This document shows, piece by piece, positions 11,960 through 23,322 of a stretch of 64,000 nt of DNA. Within the stretch, counting starts at the first letter, position 1. Every line of letters starts with the position of its first letter. The DNA comes from Pyrenopolyporus hunteri (lineage: Eukaryota; Ascomycota; Sordariomycetes; Xylariales; Hypoxylaceae). The notes beneath the pieces were generated by a model. It saw only the letters and a list, made by a program, of their open reading frames with translations. It had not been told where the DNA came from and searched no databases. The stretch spans positions 1,860,001 through 1,924,000 of the forward strand of contig CADCXC010000038.1 of assembly GCA_902806595.1 (NCBI GenBank), written 5' to 3'. A program made the position numbers and the translations under genes.

Positions 11960-14473
11960 GATGCCGGTGAGTTGATTAGAGCGGGTGGTAGGACGAATAG
12001 AACCAAAGAGACGAAAGAAGTGTGGGAGTAATGAGTATTAAGTAGAAGTGGAGGTCAATCTCTTATCCAGATCTTCTCCAAGGCGTGACCCCTGTTGCAC
12101 GCGTCCAATAACTGGGACACTGGGACGGGAAGCTCAGTTGATTCGATAGCGAAGTGGGCGGCCGTTTGCCTCTCCAACAACTCCAACTGGGAGCTCTAGC
12201 TGTGCTTTCCGGACAAGGCAAGGGTTTGAGGGGGGCGGGTTCTTCCTATCGAGACCGAGGCGCAGGCCACTCCTGTAATATAGACGGCCGTATCCCCAAA
12301 AGGGCGACTGTGGAGGAGGCTGAAGAATGGACCGAAGCCGCCCGGGATTCCGGGTCACCTCCCTTCGCTATCTCTCCCACTAGTACGCGCCGCAACGTTA
12401 CTTTTGAATTAGGACGGCGCCGTCGTGTCGTCTGCACGATGTTGCGGCGATTACGCGGGAAGGAGATAAGCACTGACAGTCCGTTCAGACGGGTAGGCTA
12501 GAAGGGAAGCGGACGGGAGCCGTTAGGCGCGGAAGTTGAGGTGGCGGGGAGGAGGAGGAGGGCGTTTTTAATATTATAGGAGGTAGGTGTACATATATGT
12601 ACAGTTTTTTTTTTCTTTGCCTCTTTGCCTCTTTTCTTTTTTTTCTTTTTTTCTTTCTTTTATTGTTATTGTTATTATTACTATCGGTTCTTAGGGGAAA
12701 GTGCAGGGAATTTCTGGGGTGCTTGACACGATGGAATGGGTTGATTGGCCTGTTAATTAATGCAGGTCCCTCTCATCTGTACCATACCACACATACCTAC
12801 GCACATACATATACATATACGCATACATACAGACCTTGTGTTAGTTAGGTAGGATCGAGCCGTGATCCAGTCAATAAATCTCACTCGGCTAATCTTTGCC
12901 TCCCATGGACGTTGACACGGCGGACGAGGTCAGGGGTACCCTTCTTTTCGGGAGTGCTCATTAAAGTAGGAATCCCAAGACGACCGTGGTAGGTATCTAT
13001 GCTATGTATCGTACATAAATAGCATTGTACAAGACCTACTACATGTATGTATGGACGGGGATCTAGTATGTAAGGTAGGTATGTCATGCCTGCCATTGTT
13101 ATTTCTAAGTTGCGGGCGAACCTAGTGGTAGTTACTGTACTATGTACTGGGTGGTTCTGGCTGGTGTCAGGAACGACCCGTGGAAATGGGGAAATGATCT
13201 TCACCCCATGAATTACACGAGCTCCCGTATGTGGACTAAACCGATTGGCTCGGCATACTTTGGTTCTCTGGTACGTACCGAGATAGATAGTTACATTCGC
13301 TCTTCCCTATACTACATGTACATAGTACGTAGCGCGGTGGCGTCATCTGGGGAAAATTGCGAATGGAACGAAAACCAAGTAGAAAATAAGAACTTCAATG
13401 AACTTCAATTTATCTTGGTGTAACTTTCCACCATGTGTCCAGCCTTATTAGCCCCCGTGGAGGAATGCCGACAAGCTTACTACAAGATGGGCACGGCATC
13501 CGCGTGTAAAATACAGGCTTGACGGTATTTAAGTTACCTAACGGCTGCCGGTTCTTGGGCCCGCGTCGCGCGCCCTCGAGGTCTGTTCGCCGGTAATTAG
13601 GGCCAGCGCCAACGTCGTAGCCTCAAGTGCCGATAACCTCGAAACGGCTCACGGACGGGAAAGACGACTAAAAACAACCTCAAGCCATCGAAGACTATCC
13701 CAAAGGTCGTTGGTGGGATGCGTCGAACTGTACCGGAGCCCGGAGCTGAAAGGAGTCTATCTCTCGGAATAAGGAAGAAGGAAAGGCAGTTTTGGTCTCA
13801 AAGTTGGCCGAGTTGGGTATAAGTTTTTCCAATGTTAATGATACTACGATAAATATCACTACTAACTTAACTGTTGGGTGATTAGATAGTAGATGTGATC
13901 TTAATCGCTGACTTGCAAGTCCAGGTTCGATTCCGTTAGCTAAGCCCTATCGGCCTGCAGAAAAGGAAAAATAAAATAAAATAAAATCAAAGACAACGAT
14001 AACCTTAGGTAGTCTAATTGACGAATCATAGCCGCCCCTCGACGGCCGGGAATAGGACCCGGGCCAAAGAATGCTTACCCTGGCCCCTCGTGGATCAGGC
14101 GATGGATGTTTACCATGTCAGCATGTCAGCAACGGCCCAACCTGCAAGCGAGGAACAGGCAGCTCGGCTCTACAAATGCATTCCTGCAATCCTGCTTCCA
14201 TCGCCGTATGGAGCCGCACTTTTGTCGATGTAACTACACGCTCCATTTATCACACGGTCCTGCCTTAAACGGTTGATGAAGCTCATATCTCGTTTCCACG
14301 TATAACCACAACTAATGTAGACACTAACATACAGCGACTTGGGAAAGCAAGGTGCGCACTTAAGTGTTGAGCGCCAATGTCCAAAATTGTCGTAATCATC
14401 ATTAATGGCTCTTCCCCTTCGAACCCCGAAATTTAATGACGTCGCATTTTTCTTTCTTTTCCTTTTCTTCTTT
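11960..14473. other. Intergenic, no gene seen
   Basis: This is the shared spacer between hexosaminidase (5' end) and aldehyde dehydrogenase (3' end). It holds a long pyrimidine tract at 12603-12661 and ATAC/ATGTACAT-type short repeats near 12780-12830 and 13300-13325. Open frames at 12134-12501 and 14018-14268 overlap in several frames and look like chance. A GGTTCGATTCC sequence at 13924-13934 matches a tRNA B box, but no cloverleaf forms around it. Confidence 0.5.
12603..12661. repeat. Long polypyrimidine tract
   Basis: A nearly pure T/C run of about 60 bp (T-rich with CTTTGCCTC interruptions) lies 0.65 kb upstream of the hexosaminidase start codon. It is a low-complexity tract; no function can be assigned from sequence. 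Confidence 0.7.
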
Positions 14474-16238
14474 TTATAGCTTCTGGCCTAGATTCACGTG
14501 AACAGACTTGGTTTGCAGGTATCCCGCAAGACCAGCTTCACCCAGCTCCCGACCGATACCGCTCTGCTTCACACCTCCGAAGGGGACCCTGAAGTCCGAG
14601 TCGTTGGAAGAATTGACCCAGACCATGCCGGCCTCGATGCGCGAAGCCACGCGGTGGGCGCGCTCGATGTTCTGGGTGAAGACGGCTGAGCCAAGTCCGT
14701 AGGTTGTGTCGTTCGCCATCGCGATGGCTTCTTCCTCCGTCTTAAACGGCACCATGACGGCAAAAGGTCCAAATACCTCCTCGCGGTAGATCTTCATGTT
14801 GTGCTTCACGTCGGTGAAGATGGTCGGCGCGATGAAGTAGCCCTTCCCGTTGAGCGGGCAGGGGACGCCTCCCTCTGTCAGCGTGGCCCCCTCCGACTTG
14901 CCGGATTCCACAAAGCTCAAGACCCTCTCGTACTGCGACTTGGTAACCTGAGGACCCTGAAAGGTGTCGTCCGCGAAGGGGTCGCCGACCTTGCTGGTCG
15001 TCTTGACCGCCGCTCGGAACTGCTCCACGAATTTGCTATATAGGCTCTCGTGGACGAGAATGCGCGACGTTGCCGTACAGATTTGCCCCATGTTGCTCAT
15101 AATTCCGGAGTGTGCCCACTTCGCCGCTTGTTCGATATCCGCGTCGTCGAAGACTATAAGGGGAGATTTGCCGCCAGTTTCTAGGGTGATGTTCTTCATG
15201 TTAATACTGGCCGTTTTCATGATCTGTTTTCCCGTCGCCGTTGACCCGGTGAAGGCAACCTTGTCGACGTCTAGATGGCTTGCGAGGGCGTGGCCTGCCT
15301 CCCTGCCGTGTCCGTTGGTAATGTTGACAACTCCGGGGGGGAAGCCGGCCTTGACTATGAGATTCGCAAAGTAGAGGATAGATAGAGGGGTTTGTTCGGC
15401 GGGTTTTAGCACGACTGTATTCCCGCACGCGAGGGCCGGCCCTAGTTTCCACGCAGCCATTGCCAGCGGATAGTTCCACTGTACGCGGGGGTCAGCACAT
15501 ACTTCCGCAAATCTAGCTACGACTAATGCGTGGGGGTAGGCTGTATATTACAACTTTACGTACCGGGATGATCTGAGCGCAGACTCCAACAGGCTGCTTC
15601 AAAGTATAGGCAAACTTCTGGGGCGTGGTGGGAATCGTCTCGCCATGGATCTTATCGGCATACCCGGCGTAATACCGGATGGTATTAACGACCTCTTCCA
15701 GATCTCCCAAGGATGAATGCAGAGGCTTGCCATTATCCCAAGTTTCAATAGTAGCTAGGAGGTCCTGTTCCTGTTCGGCAAGCTCTGCCAGCTTATACAT
15801 CAACCTGCCCCGCTCGGTTCCGCTGATGTCTCGCCATGATGGATGGTTTAGAGCGGCTCTCGCAGCAGCAACGGCCTTGTCGATGTCCTCGACGCTAGCC
15901 GCTTCAACCGAGCAGATTTCTTCCTCGTTCCTGGATTTGAATTGGTTAGCTTAGAGACTTACAGCTGGGTAGAGGCACCGTGTAGAAAACGAGTGACGTC
16001 CCAGGGGAGGCTCCACTAACGTTGGGTTGATACTCGTTATCTTCGCTCCCGAGCTTGATTTGACAAACTCATTGTTAATGAACAGGCCGGTGGGGAGAGT
16101 GAATTTCTTCCCATTGGGAGCCGTTAGGTCAACTTTCAAGTCCGCCATGGTAGATAGGAATCGAGATATGCTTTTTCGATTTAGACGATAGGACACTAAG
16201 CCGGAGCGTGTTGTGGCTAAGACAATGGACTTGAACAT
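14474..16238 (-). CDS. aldA: Aldehyde dehydrogenase, two in-frame starts
   Basis: This NAD(P)-dependent enzyme oxidises aldehydes to acids and resembles fungal AldA-type acetaldehyde dehydrogenases. Exons: 16238-16021, 15930-15564 and 15478-14474, with introns of 90 and 85 bp; all phases agree. The short form starts at 16148 (MADLKVDLTAPNGKKF) and has 499 aa, the usual family length. An upstream in-frame ATG at 16238 adds 30 residues (MFKSIVLATTRSGLVSYRLN, then RKSISRFLST) rich in R, S and L with no acidic residue, typical of a mitochondrial presequence. Motifs seen: WNYPLAMAAWKLGPALACGN, FTGSTATGK (Rossmann), LETGGKSP with the general base Glu near residue 265, GQICTATSR with the catalytic Cys near 299 of the short form, and EEVFGPF. 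Alternative initiation could supply mitochondrial and cytosolic forms. Substrate is inferred. Confidence 0.93.
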
Positions 16239-18775
16239 GATTAGAGGGGACACTCTACCTATATAGGTAGGTATATTTGCCCCCTCTCTGATAGCTGTGA
16301 TAGATGACAACCCAATAAGAAGAGGTTCCCCGCAGCGGCTGCGTTATCAGTTTCCTACGTCACCAATAGCGGCTCGCGGCTTCGATCAAGTCGGGGACAC
16401 TTGTGTGACCTACGATCTGTACGAATCTGATCAGTAAACCGCCTGCGGGGTTTGTACATACGGGGTTTCCAGAAGAGCTGCGAGGTAAGGAACGAGATTA
16501 CCCCAACTCAAGTCCGGCCCTAGATTACCGCAGCTATGGCACCGCTTATGTTATTGCCCCGGTTATGCTATCTCCTAAAGCGGCGATAAAGGTGATATGG
16601 GGAAACTTTACTACAATGAATCCCTGCCGTGGATTCTTTATTAGAGGGGAGAAGAATAAAGAGACTACCCGCGTGCCTAAGAGAGAGGGCTAAACAATTT
16701 CTATTTGGTAATTGCCATGTAGGGATTAGTAAGTTATGGAACTTGTCTACGACTTTGGCCGGCTACATTAAGTTTGCATTGTAAGTCTATCCAGGGACCC
16801 GGGGGATATGTTGTCCCCTTAACGCCTAGCCTGGCCCCGGGCTCTTCTAGGCGGGGTTAAGGTACGAGGGGCTTTGATTGTCAATAGCTATTCAGCTGTC
16901 GTATGCTATCCCCACAGCTACGAATCAGTCTAAAATGATAGCTCCCATAGGTCAAGTTGAGAGGTATTATATATACATACATGGGAGATCATACGATCGC
17001 GATATGTTCCAACACTTTCAATTTACGAATGCCGTTTCCCATTATAGGGATTGCTGACGTTGGAGGATTTGGACCCAAGCTCAAGGCGCGGCAAAGCCAG
17101 CATTCTTTACCGATGATTCATACACGATCTACGTTCGATATTCAGCGGCGAAGTCACCTGGCCTCGAGCCCCTTGATATAGGGAATATGTTGGAAGAACA
17201 GGACGTCAGTAGGGCTCCCAGTAGGGTTCCAGGTTCGAACCGCCTCCTATCAGCTTTTCGAGTAGACATTGAATGACTTTCATAGTGGGATACGTCGGAC
17301 GCTTATTACTTAAACCTAGTCCTTGTTAATGGCACTTCTTAGCTCCTCTTACTAAGTTACTATTTTATTATGCCACCCCTCGATATTTCGATACCCACGC
17401 TGGGCCAACTGTCAAATTCTACCAGGATGAATATTTCGTAAGTTAGAATTATGACTTCGAGATCTAGTCGTTCATTGAGGTCTTGCTAGTATCTCAATTC
17501 ATATTTGTTGGCCTATATAGGTATCCATGTGTTGAAGAGGCGTGAATGGGTATAGCCTAACACGCCCTCCTATGAGTGTGCGTAAATCAGACAGGTATTC
17601 AAGGGGAGAGAGGAACACATGGGCCTAGTCGATAGGAACAAATAAACCACGGGTAGTGACTCGGGGGATTAAGTATCATATGATACTACGATGTGATTAT
17701 TAGAAATAGGAAAAAGCAAGAGTAGAGTTTACAGTTGTAATGATTCGGGGCTGGGACCACATCAGTCTCAAACCCTCCTACTATACAACGTCTAGATGTC
17801 CTGCAGATTACCCGGCGTAATGCCGATTCTGGTGCGTTCAAGCTTAAAAATTTAGAGAATTTAGAAAATCTATTTAGGATGGAATTATAAGTACCTTATG
17901 GGGAGGTGCTTCAGCGAAAGTCTTTGTTAGAGGACGCTTACTCGTGGTGCGTTGCTGACAAACGGAGTCCTGAGGCTGTGGCGATAATCTTTATTTGGGA
18001 GGACTGCGTAAGGTGCTGAGTGAGGTCTACACACGTGCCTAGGTACGCACAAAGGCGTATGTACCTACCTATATATTCCACGGCGAATGGTAACAGATAT
18101 AGGCGTATTTGGTACGTGTGATCGAGTAATAAACAGAGTACGGCGGTGAATGGTTAGGTAACGCCCCTAGGCCAGTGCGTACGTGTACCTACCTTGGTAC
18201 TACGCTACCTACATATGGATAGGTACCTGCTTGACACTTATGGCTTACATAAACAAGATAGGTAGATACTGTGTAACTTAGGTACCTAGGTGCCCGTTAC
18301 CTATGATACATGCAATAAGATGATTGTGGCTAGTGCAAATACGTATTAAAATCTTCAGTGGCTTTCAGGCACCCTTGTCCTTTCAAGGTCCCTTATCTAA
18401 TTCTGGGGCGGTGCATGCCATTTTGACAATGGAAATTACTCTCCCAAGTTCCGGCCTCCTCTAGATCCTCTCACCTTCAACAACGTCATTCTTTTTTCCA
18501 ACATCAACATTGACATTTGTCGAACCCTTCGACAAAACCTTTAGCAATTTCCCAGGTCTGTGATTCACGCCGATTACTTGTTGAATCACATCAAACGTCA
18601 ATTACGACCTTATTGTACCCTGTTGTGGTGCTTTGCCACCGCCTCGCGATACAAATTTCCGACGCGCATATTCCCTTTCATCGTGTCTCCCGCTTCGCCA
18701 TCCGCCTCCTTCATCATCTAACCATTTCGGCTCATCTACTCTACGTCGCAAGATACCTGCAGAACGACCTGCAAA
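16239..18775. other. Intergenic, no gene seen
   Basis: About 2.5 kb without a supportable gene between the divergent aldehyde dehydrogenase and Nab2-like genes. Frames are short and interrupted. A GGTTCGAACC sequence at about 17231-17240 lacks a tRNA fold. TACCTAGGTA-type motifs cluster at 18040-18075 and 18180-18300. The last 300 bp are pyrimidine-rich and likely include the Nab2-like promoter and leader. Confidence 0.5.
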
Positions 18776-20384
18776 ATGTCCATCGAGGTAGCTATGGGTA
18801 CGCCTTTGGCGGAGGCGCTTAACATGGCTATCCAGCCTAAGCTAGTAGAGGTAGGCTGGGCATCTGGTGGCGCCGACGACAGCGCGCTGTCTGAATACAT
18901 CATTTTGATGCTTGTCAATGGGAAGACCCAGGACCAAATTGCCGCCGAGCTTGCAGGCGACCTGCTCAGCCTTGGTCCCGACGACCCTGGCGCACGAGAC
19001 TTTGCGAAATGGCTCTTTGATCAAATCGAGTCCCTGAACGCTCAACTGAATGGAGCTCCCGCTCAATCAGAAACCTCCAATGGTGGACCATCTCACAACG
19101 CCCCATCTTCTGCCGATCAGGACATGGATATGACTATGTCTGTTGATGGCCCTGAGTTGAATGCGTAAGTCAATTTACATTGGATAATCCGTCCCCCTCC
19201 ACTGGTTCTTTCTACGTAAGCTAACATGAACAAGTCCTACGGGCCCTAGATCTATGAGAAATGCCGGTATGCGAGGCGGCCGAGAGAAGAGGATGCTTGG
19301 CCAAATGACCAAGGCTATGGACCGTAGTCACGATAATGCTTTGCACCGAGTCCGAGCAAATGGCAACGAAAGAATCAATGCCCACCGAACACCTCCTACT
19401 GGGCCAAGAGGCGGCTTTGGGCGCGGCAACAATCGCGCAGCCAATAACCGCGCCGCGGGATTTGCCGCCCACTTCAACTCTGCTGCTGGCGCGTTGGCGC
19501 CTATGCACGAGCCTCAGCCGGGGATGCAGCCTGGCTTGAACAACGACATGAACTGGATGATGTCAGGTGGTACTCCAGAGCAGTTATTCAACTTGATTCA
19601 GCAGCAGAACCACATGATGGGCCAGATGTACCAACAACTCACCCAACAGAATCAGGCTAATGGCCGGGTCCATGGCGGCAGATCACTTTTTGACCGGGTG
19701 CAAAATCCACGAGGCGGAAGACGGGGGGGCGGTCATGCCAACGGCCAAAAGTTACATCACGCAGATTCAGCCAACATTAACGAGGCTGGTGCCGACAATG
19801 AAGATGTCGATATGGCACAGGGTAGGCGTGAGCTGCCCAACCCTGAGACGACGGTATGCAAATTCAACTTAGCATGCACCAACAAGGACTGCAAATTTGC
19901 CCATCAGTCCCCGGCTGCGCCGCCAAATACTACGGTTGACGTTAGCGACATCTGTTCTTACGGTGCGGCATGCAAGAACCGTAAATGTGTAGGCCGCCAC
20001 CCCTCTCCGGCGACCAAGCGCGCCCACCAGAACGAGCAAGAGTGCAAATTCTATCCTAACTGCACCAACCCGAACTGTCCTTTCAAGCACCCGGACATGC
20101 CCCCCTGCCGAAACGGAGGCGACTGCGCCGTGGAAGGATGCAAGTTCACTCACCTCCAGACCATGTGCAAGTACAAGCCTTGTACCAACCGATACTGCCC
20201 GTACAAGCACGAGGAGGGCCAAAGGGGAACATTCCAGGACAAGGTCTGGACTGCGGAGGGAGGAAAAGAGCATGTCAGCGAGAGGAAGTTCATCGACCCG
20301 AGCGCCGCTGAGGAGCTTCTTGTACCCGGTGGAGAGATGAGTGGGATGCAAGAAGCAACCGCCATGGCTCAGGGTACCGTATGA
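18776..20384 (+). CDS. nab2: Nab2-like poly(A)-RNA-binding CCCH zinc-finger protein
   Basis: This nuclear protein binds poly(A) RNA and acts in mRNA 3'-end formation and export in the family. Two exons, 18776-19164 and 19250-20384, join in phase 2 across an 85-bp intron (GTAAGT...CTAG), giving 507 aa. Residues 1-90 form the helical PWI-like N-domain (PLAEALNMAIQPKLVEVGW, ALSEYIILMLVNGKTQ). Next come an RGG/Asn-rich stretch with GPRGGFGRGNNRA and a Gln/Met-rich segment (QLFNLIQQQNHMMGQMYQQL). Five tandem CCCH fingers lie at about 332-448: CKFNLACTNKDCKFAH, CSYGAACKNRKCVGRH, CKFYPNCTNPNCPFKH, CRNGGDCAVEGCKFTH and CKYKPCTNRYCPYKH. The order PWI-RGG-Q-CCCH matches Nab2. The tail contains FIDPSAAEELLVPGGE. 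Start choice is clear: it is the first ATG of the domain frame. Confidence 0.9.
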
Positions 20385-21137
20385 GTATCCGCGGAACGAG
20401 GATGAAGGCTGGAGGGATGCAGGAGTGACGAATGGGGTCTGGGGTCTGGGTTTTCGTGTAGCAACAGCAGGAGAAGAGATCAAGGAGAAGTCCTACGGAA
20501 CGAACGAGGGATGAGGGGGACGATGGAATCGCAATTCTAGATCTGCTATGGTACAGGCGTTAGGCCCGGTGATAGGAAAAGTCAAGGGACTTGAGAACAT
20601 TACAATATACCCGATGCATTCTGTGACTTGAATGAAAAGCACGAGAAAAAAATTGGTTTACTTGCCTATACTTGTCTTGCCCGCGTCTTCATTGGAATAT
20701 TGCGCCGTGACGGTTTGATATGTCCATCCCCACCTAGGTACCTAGGGACCTTACCTAGACCAGCCTACAGTAAGCACCTACCTACCTACCTACCCACCTA
20801 CCTAGGTACGTTGACATCACCCCCTACATGAGGTAATGCTTACCTACCTACCTAGGTACCTAGGTAGGTCGGTAGGTCGGTACCTAGGTTGTAGTAAATG
20901 CCATGATGAAATAAGCGGATACATGAATAAAACGGATATCTGGATAAAAAGTACGCACATACATGGGTATGTACATGTCAATTGGAAAGATTTCACAAAA
21001 AGGAAAAAAACAAACATCGAACGACCTCATCACTCACTCACACTTACTCGTACTCACTCCCTGGACGCAGCTTTCTACGTACATCCGCCCAACAACATGC
21101 TGCTTCTAGCGCTACGTCCGGCCATAACACGTGCGCA
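20385..21137. other. Intergenic with dense TACCTAGGTA array
   Basis: This short spacer separates two plus-strand genes. It includes the densest array of CCTAGGTACC palindromes and TAGGTAGG/TCGGTAGG units in the window (20731-20890). A CACGTG hexamer lies just upstream of the hem14 start codon. Confidence 0.6.
20766..20890. repeat. ACCT/AGGT tandem and palindromic array
   Basis: Runs of CTACCTAC and TAGGTAGG flank CCTAGGTACCTAGG centres, so the tract can pair with itself. Similar but shorter units recur in most other spacers of the window, at about 9553-9605, 29919-29966 and 35994-36027. Confidence 0.8.
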
Positions 21138-23322
21138 ATGACTTCAAAAGCCCCAGAAGATGTCTTCATAACTCTCCTAAGGTCTACGTACCGCAATGCG
21201 CGACACAGCACTCGCACCATCCTCTCGACCCCTCCAACCTCCCGACAATTGAGCTTTATAGCAGCTCCGAGGAGCCCTCTTCGCTTGTCCGTTAGGCGGT
21301 CCGTGGCTTATGCTCCGGCTATAGAGCTCCCACGAGCTCGAAACCGGGCATACGCCACTGTTAGCGGACGGAATGGCAGACCCCGGCAGATAGCCGTTCT
21401 CGGCGGCGGTATCACTGGGTTGACCACTGCCCACTACCTGGCTCGACATGCCCAGAACGCACATATAACCCTCTACGAAGGGTCTGGCAAGCTTGGTGGC
21501 TGGGTGGATGGGACATTGGCATTGGCAGGCAACGACGAGGAGCATGACACTATTCTGCTCCAGCATGGTCCACGCATGCTTCGGACGGGTTCCACCGCTC
21601 TCACGTACAATGACCTCGTCTTATACGACGTGGTAGGTAGCCCTTCTTTTCTGCGGCCTCGCTATATATAGGTATATACCTATACATATAACATATAATA
21701 TGGGTGAAATTAGAATTGCTAATTGGTATCCCCCCTCTTGCAGCTAGCCAGCTTGAACATACAGGACCAACTTCAACCTCAGCGCTTCGAACATCCCCCA
21801 TCCCGATACATATATTACCCTGACCATCTGGTCCGTCTCCCGGAACTAAACCGCCGCTTAGGACTCTTCTCTGCGGCTCGGAGCCTTCTGACGGAACCTC
21901 TATGGGATGGAACCCCTAAGGCCCTGTGGAATTTTATAAGGAATATGTCCGGGAGGCGCCCTTTCGAAGGCGTGTGGCCAGACGAATCTGCGGGCCATTT
22001 CATCGAAGGAATAATCAGAGACGATCGGCCGGTTAAGAACCTGGTGTCTGCTATATACCATGGTATTTACGGCGGCGATGTGTATAAATTGAGTGTGAAC
22101 CATACGATACTTCGTAACCTGTGGCGCCATGCTCATCTGCCGCGCCATGGCCGTCCCTACAGCTGGGTAGATATGAAGGATATTCACCTCCTTAACGACA
22201 TCATGAGCGGTCCGAATGGGCCCGAGGTTTCTAGGATAGCTGATCGACTTGTCGGTTTTAGTACGATGGCGTTCGAGGATGGTCTGCTCTCCATCGTAAC
22301 GGGCTTGGCTAAAGATCTAGAAGCGCAAAGAAACGTAACAATCAAGAAGAACAGCCGAGTTACCTCTTTGGCTTTGGCTAATAATAAACACCAGGTGCTG
22401 GTAGGGCTTCCACACCCCGGCCATTGCCATTGTCGGTACGCGCTAATATCGGCTCTTATAGGTAACCACGGCGGACGAGGCGGCGCGGGCGAAGCACTAC
22501 GACCAAGTCATCTCTACTCTATTCTCTAAGCAGCTTGCCCAGCTGGCCAAGCCGAAGGATCTCTCCGCACTGGCAGACACCCACGCCGTGACGATAATGG
22601 TGGTCAACCTCTGGTTTCCGAACGCGGAAATTCTCGGGAACACTCATGGCTTCGGTTACCTGGTGCCAACCTCCACGCCCGGCAACGACGAGGCCGTGCT
22701 GGGCGTGCTCTTTGACTCGGATCTTCGGATGAGCAGCGAGATCGGTGGTATCAAGCTCACCGTCATGCTCGGCGGCCATTATTGGGACCACCTAACCGAG
22801 TACCCTAGCGAGGATGCGGGCGTGGCGATGGCCATACAGGCCGTGCGTCGCCATCTCGGCATAGATCCGCACGAGAGGGTACACGGGGTCGCGCGCCTCT
22901 GCCGCGACTGCCTGCCGCAACACCACGTCGGACACAGCCAACGCATGAAAGAAGCCCACTACCAGCTACACAACGCCTTCCAGGGACGTGTCACCGTCGC
23001 CGGGCCTAGCTACACGGACGTCGGCGTGATGCAGGCCATGCGGGCGGGCTTCGACGCCGCGATGCGCGTGGCGCTTGGCCATGGCCCGCCCTTCTTCGCC
23101 AACCCGGAAGCCTCCGCGCAGAATATCCCCCTTATCGACCGCATCGGGTCGACCTCGGACTACGTCGACCACGTCGGCGCGACGGGCCTCGAGGGCTTCG
23201 CCATACACGACGGAAACGATCTGGGCTGCGTATCCACGGAAAGGTTACCTTTCAAGGCTTCGTTCAAGGGGCCGGACAGCAAGATCACAGGATCCCGTGA
23301 TGGAGATGGGGATAAACGGTGA
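21138..23322 (+). CDS. hem14: Protoporphyrinogen oxidase, mitochondrial
   Basis: This FAD enzyme of the inner mitochondrial membrane oxidises protoporphyrinogen IX to protoporphyrin IX, the penultimate step of haem synthesis. Exons: 21138-21632, 21744-22400 and 22462-23322 (introns 111 and 61 bp, all in phase), giving 670 aa, rather long for the family. Residues 1-80 are rich in R, S, T and A with no clear acidic patch, as in a presequence. The FAD-binding motif IAVLGGGITGLTTAHYL lies at about 85-101, followed by LYEGSGKLGGWV and HGPRMLRTGS. Central family blocks include LITEPLW-like LLTEPLWDGTPKALW and GRRPFEGVWPDESAGHF. The C-terminal part has VVNLWFPN, GFGYLVPTS, DLRMSSEIG and ATGLEGFAIHDGN. 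The second donor could instead be GTGCTG six bases upstream. Product call is firm. Confidence 0.92.

Noticed and set aside
12134..12501. Overlapping plus and minus frames of 74-115 codons
   Set aside because: Three competing frames with Arg-rich translations and no conserved motif; treated as chance in G+C-rich DNA.
13862..13945. tRNA-like sequence with a GGTTCGATTCC B box
   Set aside because: The T-arm stem does not pair, no D arm is formed and the acceptor stem has mismatches, so it is not called as a tRNA gene.
17160..17245. GGTTCGAACC B-box-like sequence
   Set aside because: No matching A box or paired arms upstream.
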